A stretch of 64,000 bases of DNA, from contig JAPFBL010000557.1 of NCBI GenBank assembly GCA_026182355.1, positions 74,501 to 138,500 of the forward strand, given 5' to 3'. The notes beneath the pieces are model-generated. The model was not told where the DNA came from. It saw nothing but the letters and a program-made list of their open reading frames with translations, and searched no databases. Each line of letters starts with the position of its first letter. Positions within the stretch are counted from its first letter, which is position 1. Shown in pieces: positions 1 to 14,437 of this stretch. The position numbers and the translations under genes were made by a program. This stretch comes from Hermatobates lingyangjiaoensis (lineage: Eukaryota; Arthropoda; Insecta; Hemiptera; Hermatobatidae).

Positions 1-690
1 TGAAAACACAAAGAGATAATTGAACTTATATATATGATAAAACTAATGCAAAACTCGATCCAATCAGCGTTCAGGACCAGTATGAGGGCGGCAAATCTTC
101 CCGTAGGCATATTTCATTAAAGTAAACAGCAGCTTCTGGCAGTCTGCTCGTATTGATACCATCTTGTCGTCTGCATCTATTCTATGAAATATTTGAAATT
201 CCAACAATACATCTTACTTAATTCCAATAATCATTCTAGAGGTCAGTGGTCAGCTTCTCATGATAATGTGCATCGAGTAGTTGCCATTTTGGTAGAATTG
301 GGTAAATTTTCCAGAGGTCCCAGGTTCCAATGTAATGAATGTATCAGCATTCTTGTTGGTTAAAATACATTTAGCCCACTTCAATAATCGTAATTTATCC
401 GCCTGATGAGGGCATCGTTGTTATTATAGCCCTGAAAAGGGTCATTGCACCTTTGCCTTGACTGTGGCATGATTATACTCGTAGACATGTAGTTCATTTG
501 GCATCACCCAGGGTACACCACGCGGAGGCGAACTACATTGTACCCCACCCACCACCATGCATGCTACATGCGACAAAACACATTATATATATAAAACAAC
601 TATATCTAACTGCATACCGTTTAAACATTCCAGGTAATGGAGCATGCGAGATCGTTTAAACATAAATACCATCAGAAAAAACAATACTGC
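1..690. other. Unassigned sequence before the first satellite
   Basis: No convincing gene. On the minus strand there is a short open stretch (roughly 235-390) but it matches nothing I recognise. Around 480-560 the base composition is less AT-rich and contains a short imperfect inverted repeat (GGGTACA ... TGTACCC). This could be the decayed edge of a mobile element. Confidence 0.3.
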
Positions 691-2515
691 TGAAATAAGA
701 AAATAACAACACAACATATAGACGACTTATCCTTCTATAAATTAAGCAGCATGATGAAGTACACCTGAAATAAGAAAATATACAACACAACATATAGACG
801 ACCTATTCTTCTATAAATTAAGAAGCATGATGAAGTACACCTGAAATAAGAAAATATACAACACAACATATAGACGACCTATTCTTCTATAAATTAAGCA
901 GCATGATGAAGTACACCTGAAATAAGAAAATATACAACACAATATATAGACGACTTATTCTTCTATAAATTAAGCAGCATGATGAAGTACACCTGAAATA
1001 AGAAAATATACAACACAATATATAGACGACTTATTCTTCTATAAATTAAGCAGCATGATGAAGTACACCTGAAATAAGAAAATATACAACACAATCATAT
1101 AGACGACTTATTCTTCTATAAATTAAGCAGCATTGAATGAAGTACACCTTGAAATAAGAAATATACATACACAATATATAGACGACTTATTCTTCTATAA
1201 ATTAAGCAGCATGATGAAGTACACCTGAAATAAGAAAATATACAACACAACATATAGACGACCTATTCTTCTATAAATTAAGCAGCATGATGAAGTACAC
1301 CTGAAATAAGAAAATATACAACACAACTTATAGACGACCTATTCTTCTATAAATTAAGCAGCATGATGAAGTACACCTGAAATAAGAAAATATACAACAC
1401 AACATATAGACGACTTATTCTTCTATAAATTAAGAAGCATGATGAAGTACACCTGAAATAAGAAAATATACAACACAACATATAGACGACTTATTCTTCT
1501 ATAAATTAAGCAGCATGATGAAGTACACCTGAAATAAGAAAATATACAACACAACATATAGACGACTTATCCTTCTATAAATTAAGCAGCATGATGAAGT
1601 ACACCTGAAATAAGAAAATATACAACACAACATATAGACGACCTATTCTTCTATAAATTAAGCAGCATGATGAAGTACACCTGAAATAAGAAAATATACA
1701 ACACAACATATAGACGACCTATTCTTCTATAAATTAAGAAGCATGATGAAGTACACCTGAAATAAGAAAATATACAACACAACATATAGATGACCTATTC
1801 TTCGATAAATTAAGCAGCATGATGAAGTACACCTGAAATAAGAAAATATACAACACAACATATAGACGACCTATTCTTCTATAAATTAAGCAGCATGATG
1901 AAGTACACCTGAAATAAGAAAATATACAACACAATATATAGACGACTTATTCTTCTATAAATTAAGAAGCATGATGAAGTACACCTGAAATAAGAAAATA
2001 TACAACACAATATATAGACGACTTATTCTTCTATAAATTAAGCAGCATGATGAAGTACACCTGAAATAAGAAAATATACAACACAATATATAGACGACTT
2101 ATTCTTCTATAAATTAAGCAGCATGATGAAGTACACCTGAAATAAGAAAATATACAACACAATATATAGACGACTTATTCTTCTATAAATTAAGCAGCAT
2201 GATGAAGTACACCTGAAATAAGAAAATATACAACACAACATATAGACGACCTATCCTTCTATAAATTAAGCAGCATGATGAAGTACACCTGAAATAAGAA
2301 AATATACAACACAATATATAGACGACTTATCCTTCAATAAATTAAGCAGCATGATGAAGTACACCTGAAATAAGAAAATATACAAACCAACATATAGACG
2401 ACTTATTCTTCTATAAATTAAGCAGCATGATGAAGTACACCTGAAATAAGAAAATATACAACACAATATATAGACGACTTATTCTTCTATAAATTGAATT
2501 GCATGTAAAAGTACA
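691..2515. repeat. 76-bp tandem satellite, about 24 monomers
   Basis: Head-to-tail monomers beginning TGAAATAAGAAAATATACAA recur every 76 bases (for example at 842 and 918). Most monomers differ by only a few substitutions (CATATAGACGACC versus TATATAGACGACT), and indel-rich monomers lie near 1090-1180. The last monomer (about 2461-2515) is diverged and runs into a non-repeated flank. A single related unit occurs alone at about 20183-20256 followed by the same flank, so this array looks like local amplification of one piece of a dispersed sequence. Short minus-strand reading frames in the array are by-products of the repetition. Confidence 0.95.
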
Positions 2516-3267
2516 CCTGGAATAAGGATATCACAATACAACATTGTATCTGTTGTACATTAAGTTTCATGAAATGCAGAATAGCTGCTTACACTTAAAT
2601 ATTTTGATGTGTAGAATATTACGTCACTCAAATTGTTCGGTTCTCAGCAATTATCATAATTAAAATGGATGAAAATGGAAATGGTCATTACAATATTTAA
2701 GTGTATTATAATTACTGAACAAAATATGTTGAATTTACATATATTAATTTATTAATATTTAAACAAAATCAACAATAATTTTTTTTTTTTTTTTTCAAAG
2801 TTGAAAATAGTTATACTCGTACGTTCCGCAGATTTAATAATTTAACGAATTTTATAAAAACTTTATTCTTTACTATTTAGTTATCCAAATGTCGAAAAAA
2901 TCTGCTATTATATGCTATTCTACATTTCATGAAACTTAATGCATGACAGATACAATGTTGCATTTTTGACAACTTTACGTTAAGATTCAATTAATTAACA
3001 TTACTTTACATATTGAGTAAATTTACATATTTTATGTAATTACTTCACTGTCTTTATTATTTTAAAGCCTTCAATAAGTCATTAGTAACTTTCATTGTAC
3101 TATAAAATTACAATATTTCAATAATAATAATAATTGTCTATTTTTATAACGTATTTTAAATATTTCATTTGCCCATTAAAGAAAACTATTTAAGTAAGCA
3201 TATAAATTTCAGGAGTTTCTTATAATACAAAATAATATAAACAATTTATAATCACTATTTAATATAA
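2516..3267. other. AT-rich flank, partly shared with 20257-20560
   Basis: Very AT-rich, no gene seen. The first ~250 bases (AATAGCTGCTTACACTTAAA, ATTACGTCACTCAAATTGTT, AATGGATGAAAAT motifs) recur at 20280-20480 in the same orientation, so this is the body of a dispersed repeat whose left part was amplified into the 76-bp array. A poly-T run lies at about 2779-2795. Confidence 0.6.
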
Positions 3268-3590
3268 TATGATGTATATATTATTATTTAAAATAAATCA
3301 TTTCAATTCAATTATTATTATTTCTAGATCAAATATAACTAGTTATATGTTTTAGGGAACTCAACAATAATAACAACAATCCGATATCTCCTCAACTTTT
3401 GGAGGCGACTACACTTTAAGGGCGTATCCATCACAATAAATAGACACACCTCATGATAAATTTTGATTAAATCGCAATAATTGAAAAAATTCAATTATAT
3501 TAAAATAAGTAAATACTTGATCGGAAAACCGTTTACCGAGGATGTCGCGGAGATAAGATGTTTACCGACAAAAGTAATTAATCAGTTACC
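3268..3590 (+). repeat. Direct repeat bordering the 219-bp satellite, copy 1
   Basis: About 320 bases (TTATTATTT...CTAGATCAAATATAACTAGTT...TCGGAAAACCGTTTACCGAGG) that are repeated almost unchanged at 4230-4567. Both copies end at the same point, where the 219-bp satellite begins (TTACCGTCACGTGAAGCAC). The edge and two monomers were therefore duplicated as one block. Confidence 0.8.
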
Positions 3591-4000
3591 GTCACGTGAA
3601 GCACACACACAATCTATGCATCGATAAGCACGCAGTACGAAAGAAGGGTTTAGAATTGCAAGACTGCATTCACAAATGCATTTGTCAACCCTGGATACAA
3701 CGTATCTGTGGCTACCGAGAACAGCTGCATCATGTAGCTCAACGTGATAGACAAACAATGACTATTAATTATAAATAATATTATTGAGACATATACAAGA
3801 ACACATACCGTCACGTGAAGTACACACACAATCTATCCATCGATAAGCACACAGTACGCAAGCAGGGTTTAGAATTGCAGACGCATTCCAATGCATTTGT
3901 CAACCCTGATACAACGTATCTGTGTCACCGAGAACAGCAGCATCATGTAGCTTACGTGAATTAGACAAACAATGATCTGAATACCCTGTGCATAAATAAT
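3591..4000. repeat. 219-bp satellite, two outlying monomers
   Basis: Two monomers of the main 219-bp satellite, the second with several single-base losses (about 3810-3990). They are cut off from the main array by a GC-rich insert and a duplicated edge. Confidence 0.85.
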
Positions 4001-4229
4001 ATTGAATCACTCCGCGCAAAACAACTCGAGAGGAACGGGACCGAGGTGGCGGGACGTGACATGGAGGGCTCCATTTCAACTACCTGCCCTGACGTTGGTA
4101 ATTGACCGACTGAGGTCCCCCACCTCTCATTCTATTCCCCCACCTCTCCTCTTTCGAGCGGTGTTGCCGGATTTGGCAAAAACCACTCCTACCGCCCTAC
4201 AGACCAAAACGGAACTTATTTTCTGGACG
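4001..4229. mobile_element. GC-rich insert, probable transposon fragment
   Basis: About 230 bases that are much richer in G and C than the surroundings, sitting between a broken satellite monomer and the duplicated edge. It ends in TTTTCTGGACGACCCTCGTA, which resembles transposon termini, but I see no matching inverted end or transposase. A short plus-strand reading frame over it has no recognisable domain. Confidence 0.35.
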
Positions 4230-4567
4230 ACCCTCGTATATATTATTATTTAATAATAAATCATTTAAATTCAATTATTATTATTTCTAGACCGAATATA
4301 ACTAGTTATATGTTTTAGGGAACTCAACAATAATAACAAAAATCCGATATCTCCTCACCTCTTGAAGGCGACTACCCTGTAAGGGCGATTACATCACACT
4401 TTTCATTTATTACATCACAATAAATAGGCACACCTCATGATAAATTTTGATTATATCGTAAAAAATAAAAAAATTAAATTATATTAAATAGTAAATACTT
4501 GATCGGAAAACCGCTTACCGAGGACGTCGCGGAGATAAGACGTTTACCGACAAAAGTAATTAATCAG
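4230..4567 (+). repeat. Direct repeat bordering the 219-bp satellite, copy 2
   Basis: Second copy of the 3268-3590 sequence. It differs by a ~20-base internal insertion (near 4390-4410) and a few substitutions, and again ends at the start of the satellite. Confidence 0.8.
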
Positions 4568-7500
4568 TTACGGTCACGTGAAGCACACACACAATCTATG
4601 CATCGATAAGCACGCAGTACGAAAGAAGTACGCAGTACACACACAAACTATCCATCGATAAGCACGCAGTACGAAAGCAGGGTTTAGACTTGCAAGACTG
4701 CATTCAAAAATGCATTTGTCAACCCTGGATACAACGTATCTGTGGCCACCGAGAACAGCTGCATCATGTAGCTCAACGTGATAGACAAACAATGACTATT
4801 AATTATAAATAATATTATTGAGACATATACAAGAACACATACCGTCACGTGAAGTACACACACAATCTATCCATCGATAAGCACGCAGTACGAAAGCAGG
4901 GTTTAGAATTGCAAGACTGCATTCAAAAATGCATTTGTCAACCCTGGATACAACGTATCTGTGGCCACCGAGAACAGCTGAATCATGTAGCTCAACGTGA
5001 TTGACAAACAATGACTATTAGTTATAAATAATATTATTGAGACATATACAATAACACATACCGTCACGTGAAGTACACACACAATCTATCCATCGATAAG
5101 CACGCAGTACAAAAGCAGGGTTTAGAATTGCAAGACTGCATTCAAAAATGCATTTGTCAACCCTGGATACAACGTATCTGTGGCCACCGATAACAGCTGC
5201 ATCATGTAGCTCAACGTGATAGACAAACAATGACTATTAATTATAAATAATATTATTGAGACATATACAATAACACATACCGTCACGTGAAGTACACACA
5301 CAATCTATCCATCGATAAGCACGCAGTACGGAAGCAGGGTTAAGAATTGCAAGACTGCATTCAAAAATGCATTTGTCAACCCAGGATACAACGTATCTGT
5401 GGCCACCGATAACAGCTGCATCATGTAGCTCAACGTGATAGACAAACAATGACTATTAATTATAAATAATATTATTGAGACATATACAAGAAATGATACC
5501 GTCACGTGAAGTACACACACAATCTATCCATCGATAAGCACACAGTACGAAAGCAGGGTTTAGAATTGCAAGACTGCATTCAAAAATCCATTTTTCAACC
5601 CTGGATACAACGTATCTGTGGCCACCGATAACAGCTGCATCATGTAGCTCAACGTGATAGACAAACAATGACTATTAATTATAAATAATATTATTGAGAC
5701 ATATACAATAACACATACCGTCACGTGAACTACACACACAATCTATCCATCGATAAGAACGCAGTACGAAAGCAGGGTTTAGAATTGCAAGACTGCATTC
5801 AAAAATCCATTTGTCAACCCTGGATACAACGTATCTGTGGCCACCGATAACAGCTGCATCATGTAGCTCAACGTGATAGACAAACAATGACTATTAATTA
5901 TAAATAATATTATTGAGACATATACAATAACACATACCGTCACGTGAAGCACACACACAATCTATCCATCGATAAGCACGCAGTACGAAAGCAGGGTTTA
6001 GAATTGCAAGACTGCATTCAAAAATGCATTTGTCAACCCTGGATACAACGTATCTGTGGCCACCGAGAACAGCTGCATCATGTAGCTCAACGTGATAGAC
6101 AAACAATGACTATTAATTATAAATAATATTATTGAGACATATACAAGAACAGATACCGTCACGTGAAGCACACACACAATCTATCCATCGATAGCACGCA
6201 GTACGAAAGCAGGGTTTAGAATTGCAAGACTGCATTCAAAAATGCATTTGTCAACCCTGGATACAACGTATCTGTGGCCACCGATAACAGCTGCATCATG
6301 TAGCACAACGTGATAGACAAACAATGACTATTAATTATAAATAACATTATTGAGACATATACAATAACACATACCGTCACGTGAAGTACACACACAATCT
6401 ATCCATCGATAAGCACGCAGTACGGAAGCAGGGTTAAGAATTGCAAGACTGCATTCAAAAATGCATTTGTCAACCCTGGATACAACGTATCTGTGGCCAC
6501 CGATAACAGATGCATCATGTAGCTCAACGTGATAGACAAACAATGACTATTAATTATAAATAATATTATTGAGACATATACAAGAAATGATACCGTCACG
6601 TGAAGTACACACACAATCTATCCATCGATAAGCACACAGTACGAAAGCAGGGTTTAGAATTGCAAGACTGCATTCAAAAATCCATTTTTCAACCCTGGAT
6701 ACAACGTATCTGTGTCCACCGAGAACAGCTGCATCATGTAGCTCAACGTGCTAGACAAACAATGAATATTAATTATAAATAATATTAATGAGACATATAA
6801 AAGAACACATACAATCTATCCATACAAGAACAGTGAAGTACACACACAATCTATCCATCGATAAGAACGCAGTACGAAAGCAGGGTTTAGAATTGCAAGA
6901 CTGCATTCAAAAATGCATTTGTCAACCCTTGATACAACGTATCTGTGTCCACCGAGAAAGCTGCATCATGTAGCTCAACGTGATAGACAAACAATGAATA
7001 TTAGTTATAAATAATATTATTGAGACATATACAAGAAATGATACCGTAACCAGAAGTACACACACAATCTATCCATCGATAAGCACACAGTACGAAAGCA
7101 GGGTTTAGAATTGCAAGACTGCATTCAAAAATGCATTTGTCAACCCTGGATACAACGTATCTGTGGCCACCGAGAACAGCTGCATCATGTAAATCAATGT
7201 GATAGACAAACAATGACTATTAATATAAATAATATTATTGAGACATATACCAGCACAGACACTGTCACGTGAAGTACACACACAATCTATCCATCGATAA
7301 GCACACAGTACGAAAGCAGGGTTTAGAATTGCAAGACTGCATTCAAAAATGCATTTGTCAACCCTGGATACAACGTATCTGTGGCCACCGATAACAGCTG
7401 CATCATGTACCTCAACGTGATAGACAAACAATGACTATTAATTATAAATAATTTTATTGAGACATATACAAGAAGAGTTACCGTCACGTAAAGCACACAC

Positions 7501-10500
7501 ACAATCTATCCATCGATAGCACGCACTACGATAGCAAGGTTTAGAATTGCAAGACTGCATTCAAAAATGCATTTGTCAACCCTGGATACAACGTATCTGT
7601 GGCCACCGATAACAGCTGCATCATGTACCTCAACGTGATAGACAAACAATGACTATTAATTATAAATAATATTATTGAGACATATACAAGAAATGATACC
7701 GTCACGTGAAGTACACACACAATCTATCCATCGATAGCACGCACTACGATAGCAAGGTTTAGAATTGCAAGACTGCATTCAAAAATGCATTTGTAAACCC
7801 TGGATACAAGGTATCTGTGGCTACCAAGAACAGCTGCATCATGTAGCTCAACGTGATAGACAAACAATGACTAATAATTATAAATAATATTATTGACACA
7901 ATACAAGGTCACATACCGTCACTTGAAGTACACACACTTACAATCCATCGATAAGCACACAGTACGAAAGCAGGGTTTAGAATTGCAAGACTGCATTCAA
8001 AAATCCATTTTTCAACCCTGGATACAACGTATCTGTGGCCACCGATAACAGCTGCATCATGTAGCTCAACGTGATAGACAAACAATGACTATTAATTATA
8101 AATAATATTATTGAGACATATACAATAACACATACTGTCACGTGAAGTACACACACAATCTATCCATCGATAAGAACGCAGTACGAAAGCAGGGTTTAGA
8201 ATTGCAAGACTGCATTCAAAAATCCATTTGTCAACCCTGGATACAACGTATCTGTGGCCACCGATAACAGCTGCATCATGTAGCTCAACGTGATAGACAA
8301 ACAATGACTATTAATTATAAATAATATTATTGAGACATATACAAGAACAGATACCGTCACGTGAAGCACACACACAATCTATCCATCGATAGCACGCAGT
8401 ACGAAAGCAGGGTTTAGAATTGCAAGACTGCATTCAAAAATGCATTTGTCAACCCTGGATACAACGTATCTGTGGCCACCGAGAACAGCTGCATCATGTA
8501 GCTCAACGTGATAGACAAACAATGACTATTAATTATAAATAATATTATTGAGACATATACAAGAACAGATACCGTCACGTGAAGCACACACACAGTCTAT
8601 CCATCGATAGCACGCAGTACGACAGCAGGGTTTTGAAATGCAAAACTGCATTCAAAAATGCATTTGTACACCCTGAATAACATATCTGTGGCTACCGAAA
8701 ACAGCTGCATCATGTAAATCATAGTGATAGACAAACAACGACTATTAAATATAAATAATATTATTGAGATATATACAAGAAATGATACCGTCACGTGAAG
8801 TACACACACAATCTATCCATCGATAAGCACACAGTACGAAAGCAGGGTTTAGAATTGCAAGACTGCATTCAAAAATCCATTTTTCAACCCTGGATACAAC
8901 GTATCTGTGGCCACCGATAACAGCTGCATCATGTAGCTCAACGTGATAGACAAACAATGACTATTAATTATAAATAATATTATTGAGACATATACAAGAA
9001 ATGATACCGACACGTGAAGTACACACACAATCTATCCAATGATAAGCACACAGTACGAAAGCAGGGTTTAGAATTGCAAGTCTGCATTCAAAAATGCATT
9101 TGTCAACCCTGGATACAACGTATCTGTGGCCACCGAGAACAGCTGCATCATGTAGCTCAACGTGATAGACAAACAATGAATATTAATTATAAATAATATT
9201 ATTGAGACATATACAAGAACAGACACTGTCACGTGAAGTACACACACAATCTATCCATCGATAAGCACACAGTACGAAAGCAGGGTTTAGAATTGCAAGA
9301 CTGCATTCAAAAATGCATTTGTCAACCCTGGATACAACGTATCTGTGGCCACCGAGAACAGCTGCATCATGTAGCTCAACGTGATAGACAAACAATGACT
9401 ATTAATTATAAATAATATTATTGAGACATATACCAGCACAGACACTGTCACGTGAAGTACACACACAATCTATCCATCGATAAGCACGCAGTACGAAAGC
9501 AGGGTTTAGAATTGCAAGACTGCATTCAAAAATGCATTTGTCAACCCTGGATACAACGTATCTGTGGCCACCGAGAACAGCTGCATCATGTAGCTCAACG
9601 TGATAGACAAACAATGACTATTCATTATAAAAAATATTATTGATACATATACAAGAAATGATACCGACACGTGAAGTACACACACAATCTATCCAATGAT
9701 AAGCACACAGTACGAAAGCAGGGTTTAGAATTGCAAGACTGCATTCAAAAATGCATTTGTCAACCCTGGATACAACGTATCTGTGGCCACCGATAACAGC
9801 TGCATCATGTACCTCAACGTGATAGACAAACAATGACTATTAATATAAATAATATTATTGAGACATATACAAGAAGAGTTACCGTCACGTGAAGCACACA
9901 CACAATCTATCCATCGATAGCACGCACTACGAAAGCAGGTTTAGAATTGCAAGACTGCATTCAAAAATGCATTTGTAAACCCTGGATACAACGTATCTGT
10001 GGCACCAAGAACAGCTGCATCATGTAGCTCAAGTGATAGACAAACAATGACTATAATTATAAATAATATTATTGAACAATACAAGGTCACATACCGTCAC
10101 GTGAAGTACACACACAACTATCCATCGATAAGCACACAGTACGAAAGCAGGGTTTAGAATTGCAAGACTGCATTCAAAAATGCATTTGTCAACCCTGGAT
10201 ACAACGTATCTGTGGCCACCGAGAACAGCTGCATCATGTAGCTCAACGTGATAGACAAACAATGACTATTAATTATAAATAATATTATTGAGACATATAC
10301 AAGAACACATACCGTCACGTGAAGTACACACACAATCTATCCATCGATAAGCACACAGTACGCAAGCAGGGTTTAGAATTGCAAGACTGCATTCACAAAT
10401 GCATTTGTCAACCCTGGATACAACGTATCTGTGGTCACCGAGAACAGCTGCATCATGTAGCTCAACGTGATAGACAAACAATCAATATTAATTATAAATA

Positions 10501-11158
10501 ATATTATTGAGATATATACAAGAACACATACCGTCTCGAGAAGTACACACACAAACTATCCATCGATAAGCACGCAGTACGAAAACAGGGTTTAGAATTG
10601 CAAGACTGCATTCAAAAATGCATTTGTCAACCCTGGATACAACGTATCTGTGGCCACCGAAAACAGCTCCATCATGTAGCTCAACGTGATAGACAAACAA
10701 TGACAATTAATTATAAATAATATTATTGACACATATACAAGAACACATAACGTCACGTGAAGTACATACACAAACTATCCATCGATAAGCACGCAGTACG
10801 GAAGCTGGGTTTAGAATTGGAAGACTGCATTCAAAAATACATTTTTCAACCCTCGATACAACGTATCTGTGGCTACCGAGAACAGCTGCATCATGTAGCT
10901 CTACGTGATAGACAAACAATGACTATTAATTATAAATAATATTATTGACAGATATACAAGAACACATACCGTCACGTAAAGTACACACACAAACTATCCA
11001 TCGATAAGCACGCAGTACGAAAGAAGGGTTTAGAATTGCAAGACTGCATTCAAAAATGCATTTGTCAACCCTTGATATAACGTATCTGTGTCCACCGAGA
11101 ACAGCTGCATCATATAGCTCAACGTGATAGACAAACAATCAATATTATTTATAAATAA
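4568..11158. repeat. 219-bp satellite, main block (about 30 monomers)
   Basis: Monomers recur every 219 bases with occasional indels. Each contains CACGTG (an E-box hexamer) in CCGTCACGTGAAGTACACAC, then ATCTATCCATCGATAAGCAC, GGGTTTAGAATTGCAAGACT, ATGCATTTGTCAACCCTGGA and TATAAATAATATTATTGAGA. Because 219 is a multiple of three, each intact monomer has a closed 70-codon reading frame on the minus strand (starting MFVYHVELHDAA) and a 60-codon frame on the plus strand (starting MKYTHNLSIDKH). Neither resembles a known protein. Subgroups are visible: runs with GGCCACCGATAACAGC versus GGCCACCGAGAACAGC. Confidence 0.95.
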
Positions 11159-11170
11159 CTAGCAGAAGTA

Positions 11171-11186
11171 CCCGACGTTGCTCGGG
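11171..11186 (-). other. Helitron 3'-terminal hairpin
   Basis: Five-base stem CCCGA/TCGGG with a six-base loop, 8 bases inside the CTAG terminus on the minus strand. In Helitrons this hairpin helps terminate transposition. Confidence 0.85.
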
Positions 11187-11354
11187 AATAAAGAGAAGAA
11201 ATGATAGACAGAATAGTAATTTTTATTTCTAACATATATTTCTTCATAATTAGACAAAGATATACAATATCATATTTAAGACAACTGTATGAGACATTCA
11301 TATTTTCAATTATCTTGAAAGCAAATCGTACATTTCACAATCCTTTACAATACT

Positions 11355-12233
11355 TTACAATACTTCTCTGTAAACTATATTCTTAGTTTTGCCTTGTGGT
11401 ACATATATGAACAGATTTGATTTAATTCCAACTCTTGAGCAGCCAACATAAAGTTGACCATGTGAGAAACAATGTTCTTTCAAGTGTAAGCCTGCTACTT
11501 TCAGAGTCTGACCTTGAGACTTATTAATAGTCATGGCAAAACATAACTTTATTGGAAATTGCAGCCTCTTGAATTGAATTACAGAATCAGTTGGTGATAT
11601 TGGTATCCTGGGTATGAAAACTGATTCTCCTGCTGCACATCCAGATAGAATTATTGCTTCAATAACATGAGGCATCATTTTTTTGATAACAAATCTAGTC
11701 CCATTACAAAGCTTAGGTGGATCTAAATTTCTAAGTAACATTATTGGGGCACCAATTTTAAGTTCTAATTTATGAGAAGGCAGACCAGACATCTCCAAAG
11801 AATTCAAAAATTCAACTGGATAATTCACTGCTTCATTTGGATCAATAACAGTGTCAATAGATGTGTAATTCATGGTGCCTCCCTCCAGGGAATTAATTAG
11901 CTGAGAATTGATTGAATTCACTGTAGAATTTTGAGGTGCTAGAATAGCCCTTTCACACAACCACTTCTCAGACTTGAAATTTTCTTGTAGATTTGGAAAC
12001 ACATTACAAATCAGATCAGTTTCTGTTTTCACTATTGTACTTATTCTTGATGGATCTAATAAACCATCATTATCCAATCGTGCAGTTCCTCCTCCAAGGG
12101 CCAATAAATCTTCTGCAAATTGCTTAGACCTGTGCCTTTGCATCCTGTGCCCGTTCATGCATATACCGGGGACTGAAAGTATGAGACGATGGTAGAATGA
12201 TAAGTTGACCAAGTTCACTTCCACTTGCATCAT
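11355..12233 (-). pseudogene. Helitron helicase (Pif1-type), C-terminal part
   Basis: Frame of 292 codons; the homologous part starts after the first ~35 residues (SKQFAEDLLALGGGTARL) and runs to the end. It contains AILAPQNSTVNSIN, GAPIMLLRNLDPPKLCNGTR and the late helicase motifs FAMTINKSQGQTL and GQLYVGCSRV. These are the C-terminal half of the Helitron Pif1-like DNA helicase, which unwinds DNA during rolling-circle transposition. The ATP-binding motif and everything before it are absent. The first ~35 residues are the out-of-frame tail of the N-terminal domain, so the nominal start is not real. Confidence 0.9.
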
Positions 12234-13794
12234 TATTAATACTATCTCGGAGATGAATATAAGAATCAGCTCTTAATTCTTTCTTATGTGTTCTGATATA
12301 TAAGAATCTCTCTGCCTCAATTTTGGCATACATATCCACAAGATATTGATGGAAAAGAGCTTTGCTTCTATGAAGATGATTAAATTGATTTGGTCTAATC
12401 ATTGAATGAAATTTATAAAAATCCATACAGGAGACTGCCTTATTTGTGCCATATTGAGGTAATCCAAAATGGTAGCCATCCTCACCAGTCACATTAAGCA
12501 ATGGATATTGTAAATCATCATATGAACGATGAGTTTCATTTATCCTTTGCAATTGATTATCTTTCCCATGCAAGATTATATCTCTTTTTCCATGCTCTTC
12601 ACCAGATATTATCACAGCTACTTCATTGCATTCAGGTTGATTAAATCTCCTAGAATGTTCCCCAGATGGCCTTTTATCAGCATTTATCACTAATTTCAAT
12701 TCTAGATTTGGGGCATTGTCTAAAGCACTTATAAAACTTCTCACATAATTGTTTTTGGTGTGTAGCATTTCTTGGAGTTTCAATACCAAATCAAACTTAA
12801 GTTCATCATTTGGATTACACTTCCTTTTGGTCTGATGATCTCCATCAATTACATTGCACCTTCTTTGGGCTTCCTGTGTCATATCACCCACAAAATAAAT
12901 CTGCAAGAACTGATAAGAATCTTCCTGAAGAGGTAATAGAGATCCTATCCTATGGTGAATTTGTCCATTAATCTTAAAAGTGGGCATAAACCCACCTTCA
13001 TCATGAATGTTTGCACCAAAGGAGCACATTTGAAAGGCACAATTATACTTTCTAATGTTTCTCAAGAAATGTTTGGACTCTGGAGTTTCTCCAATCAAAA
13101 GTCCTTTAAGCGGTTCAGGAGGTTCTTTAAGGAGATTTATTCTAATTTTTCCTTTTGAACAGCAAATTCCTTCAGATTCACGGTCCCATTTTAAAGCACC
13201 ACATACTTTGCACTTCACAGTCATACCACCTATTTTTACAAAATGCTCATTGGCATAATTATGTGTTGGATCATAATTAAAAGCCATTAAATTCCAGTCC
13301 TTAACTTTTTGATTGCGATGATTAGCTATTCTAGCTTGGTCTTGCTGGTGCCTCTGATTCCTAGCTTCTACAGATTCATTTTCTCTTCTGGCTATAGCTC
13401 TTGTTTTCATAGAATGAAGTCTTTCTGACTTCTGTTCTGGAGCTTCATTTTCTCTCCTTTCAGCAGCCCTTGATCTCTCTGTCTGAAGTCTGACAGATTG
13501 CTGCACTGCAGATTCATCCTCTCTTCTTTGGGCAGCCCTTGTCCTCATAGATTGAAGTCTTTCTGATTGTTTCTGTGGTGTTTCAAGAAGTCTTTCTTGG
13601 GCGTGCCGATTTCTATCATATGCAAGTCTCTCTTCCCTTTGCAACTGAGACTCATTTTCTCTTAAATGGGCACTTCTTTCTTTTTGGTCTTGAAGACGAA
13701 GTGATGTTTGCTCCTCAGTTTCTTTTTGCCTCTGGAGTTGTTTTCTCAAGGCAGCTGGGGATTTTCTGCCCAATGTGTTTTTCTTAGGTAACAT
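12124..13794 (-). pseudogene. Helitron Rep-helicase, N-terminal part (truncated)
   Basis: Frame of 556 codons starting MLPKKNTLGRKSPAALRKQL. Residues 1-170 are a series of arginine- and glutamine-rich modules (RRENES.EQ.SERLQ), likely helical. Residues about 190-220 hold a CxxC...CC cluster (CKVCGALKW...GICCSKG) typical of Helitron zinc-finger regions. From about 280 (HHRIGSLLPLQED) to 555 it is the Helitron_like_N domain, including GQLIILPSSHTFSPRYMHER. It stops at the start of the region where the Rep nuclease should follow. The protein is normally about 1,400 residues, so more than half is lost. It overlaps the helicase remnant by 110 bases in another frame, marking a deletion junction near 12124-12150. 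Confidence 0.9.
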
Positions 13795-14395
13795 AAACTG
13801 AAAATAAATATTGGCTATTCACAAGAATATGTAGAAGAAAACAAAGTGTAATGCTGTTCCAAGGTTTTTTAAACAGAAAAATTTTATTCTTTTTATAACT
13901 CAAATTATTTCATTAAAGTATTTCAAATTTTTTATTTATTAAACCTTTAAATATCAATTTTATTTCAGTCGATTAACTGAAAACATTTCTAAGTCAATGT
14001 AAATCCATGTCAACAAATCGGACAAGTATAAAACTATTTAAGTAATCATTAAAAATATAAAAATAAAGCTAAGTAGGAATTTGTACTTACTATTTGAAGT
14101 ATTATTTAAGTATTGAAGTTTGAATTGAAGTGTTTTTTAAGAAATTAAATGGTTAACACAATAAAAAGGTTTAAAGATATTTGGAATGACGCGGAGAACT
14201 AAACTAGGAGTATAATTGGCGCCTTTTTAGAATGATTCAGCTCTACTGTTCCTCTAATCAATGCCATCTGAATTAATTCATTTTAAAATAGTCCCCTTCT
14301 CGCAGTGTTGCTAATATAAGCATTAATTTAAAGAAAGGGAACGTATTTAATTATTTACATTTTTCTGCTTAAATACGTACAATGTGAAACTACTT

Positions 14396-14398
<3 letters not shown>

Positions 14399-14437
<39 letters not shown>

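Noticed and set aside
691..2515. CRISPR-like array
   Set aside because: The 76-bp units are contiguous with no unique spacers, in a eukaryotic genome. The same holds for the 73-bp and 33-bp arrays.
11974..13787. Plus-strand frames of 60-73 codons across the Helitron
   Set aside because: They are shadows of the minus-strand Rep-helicase remnants.
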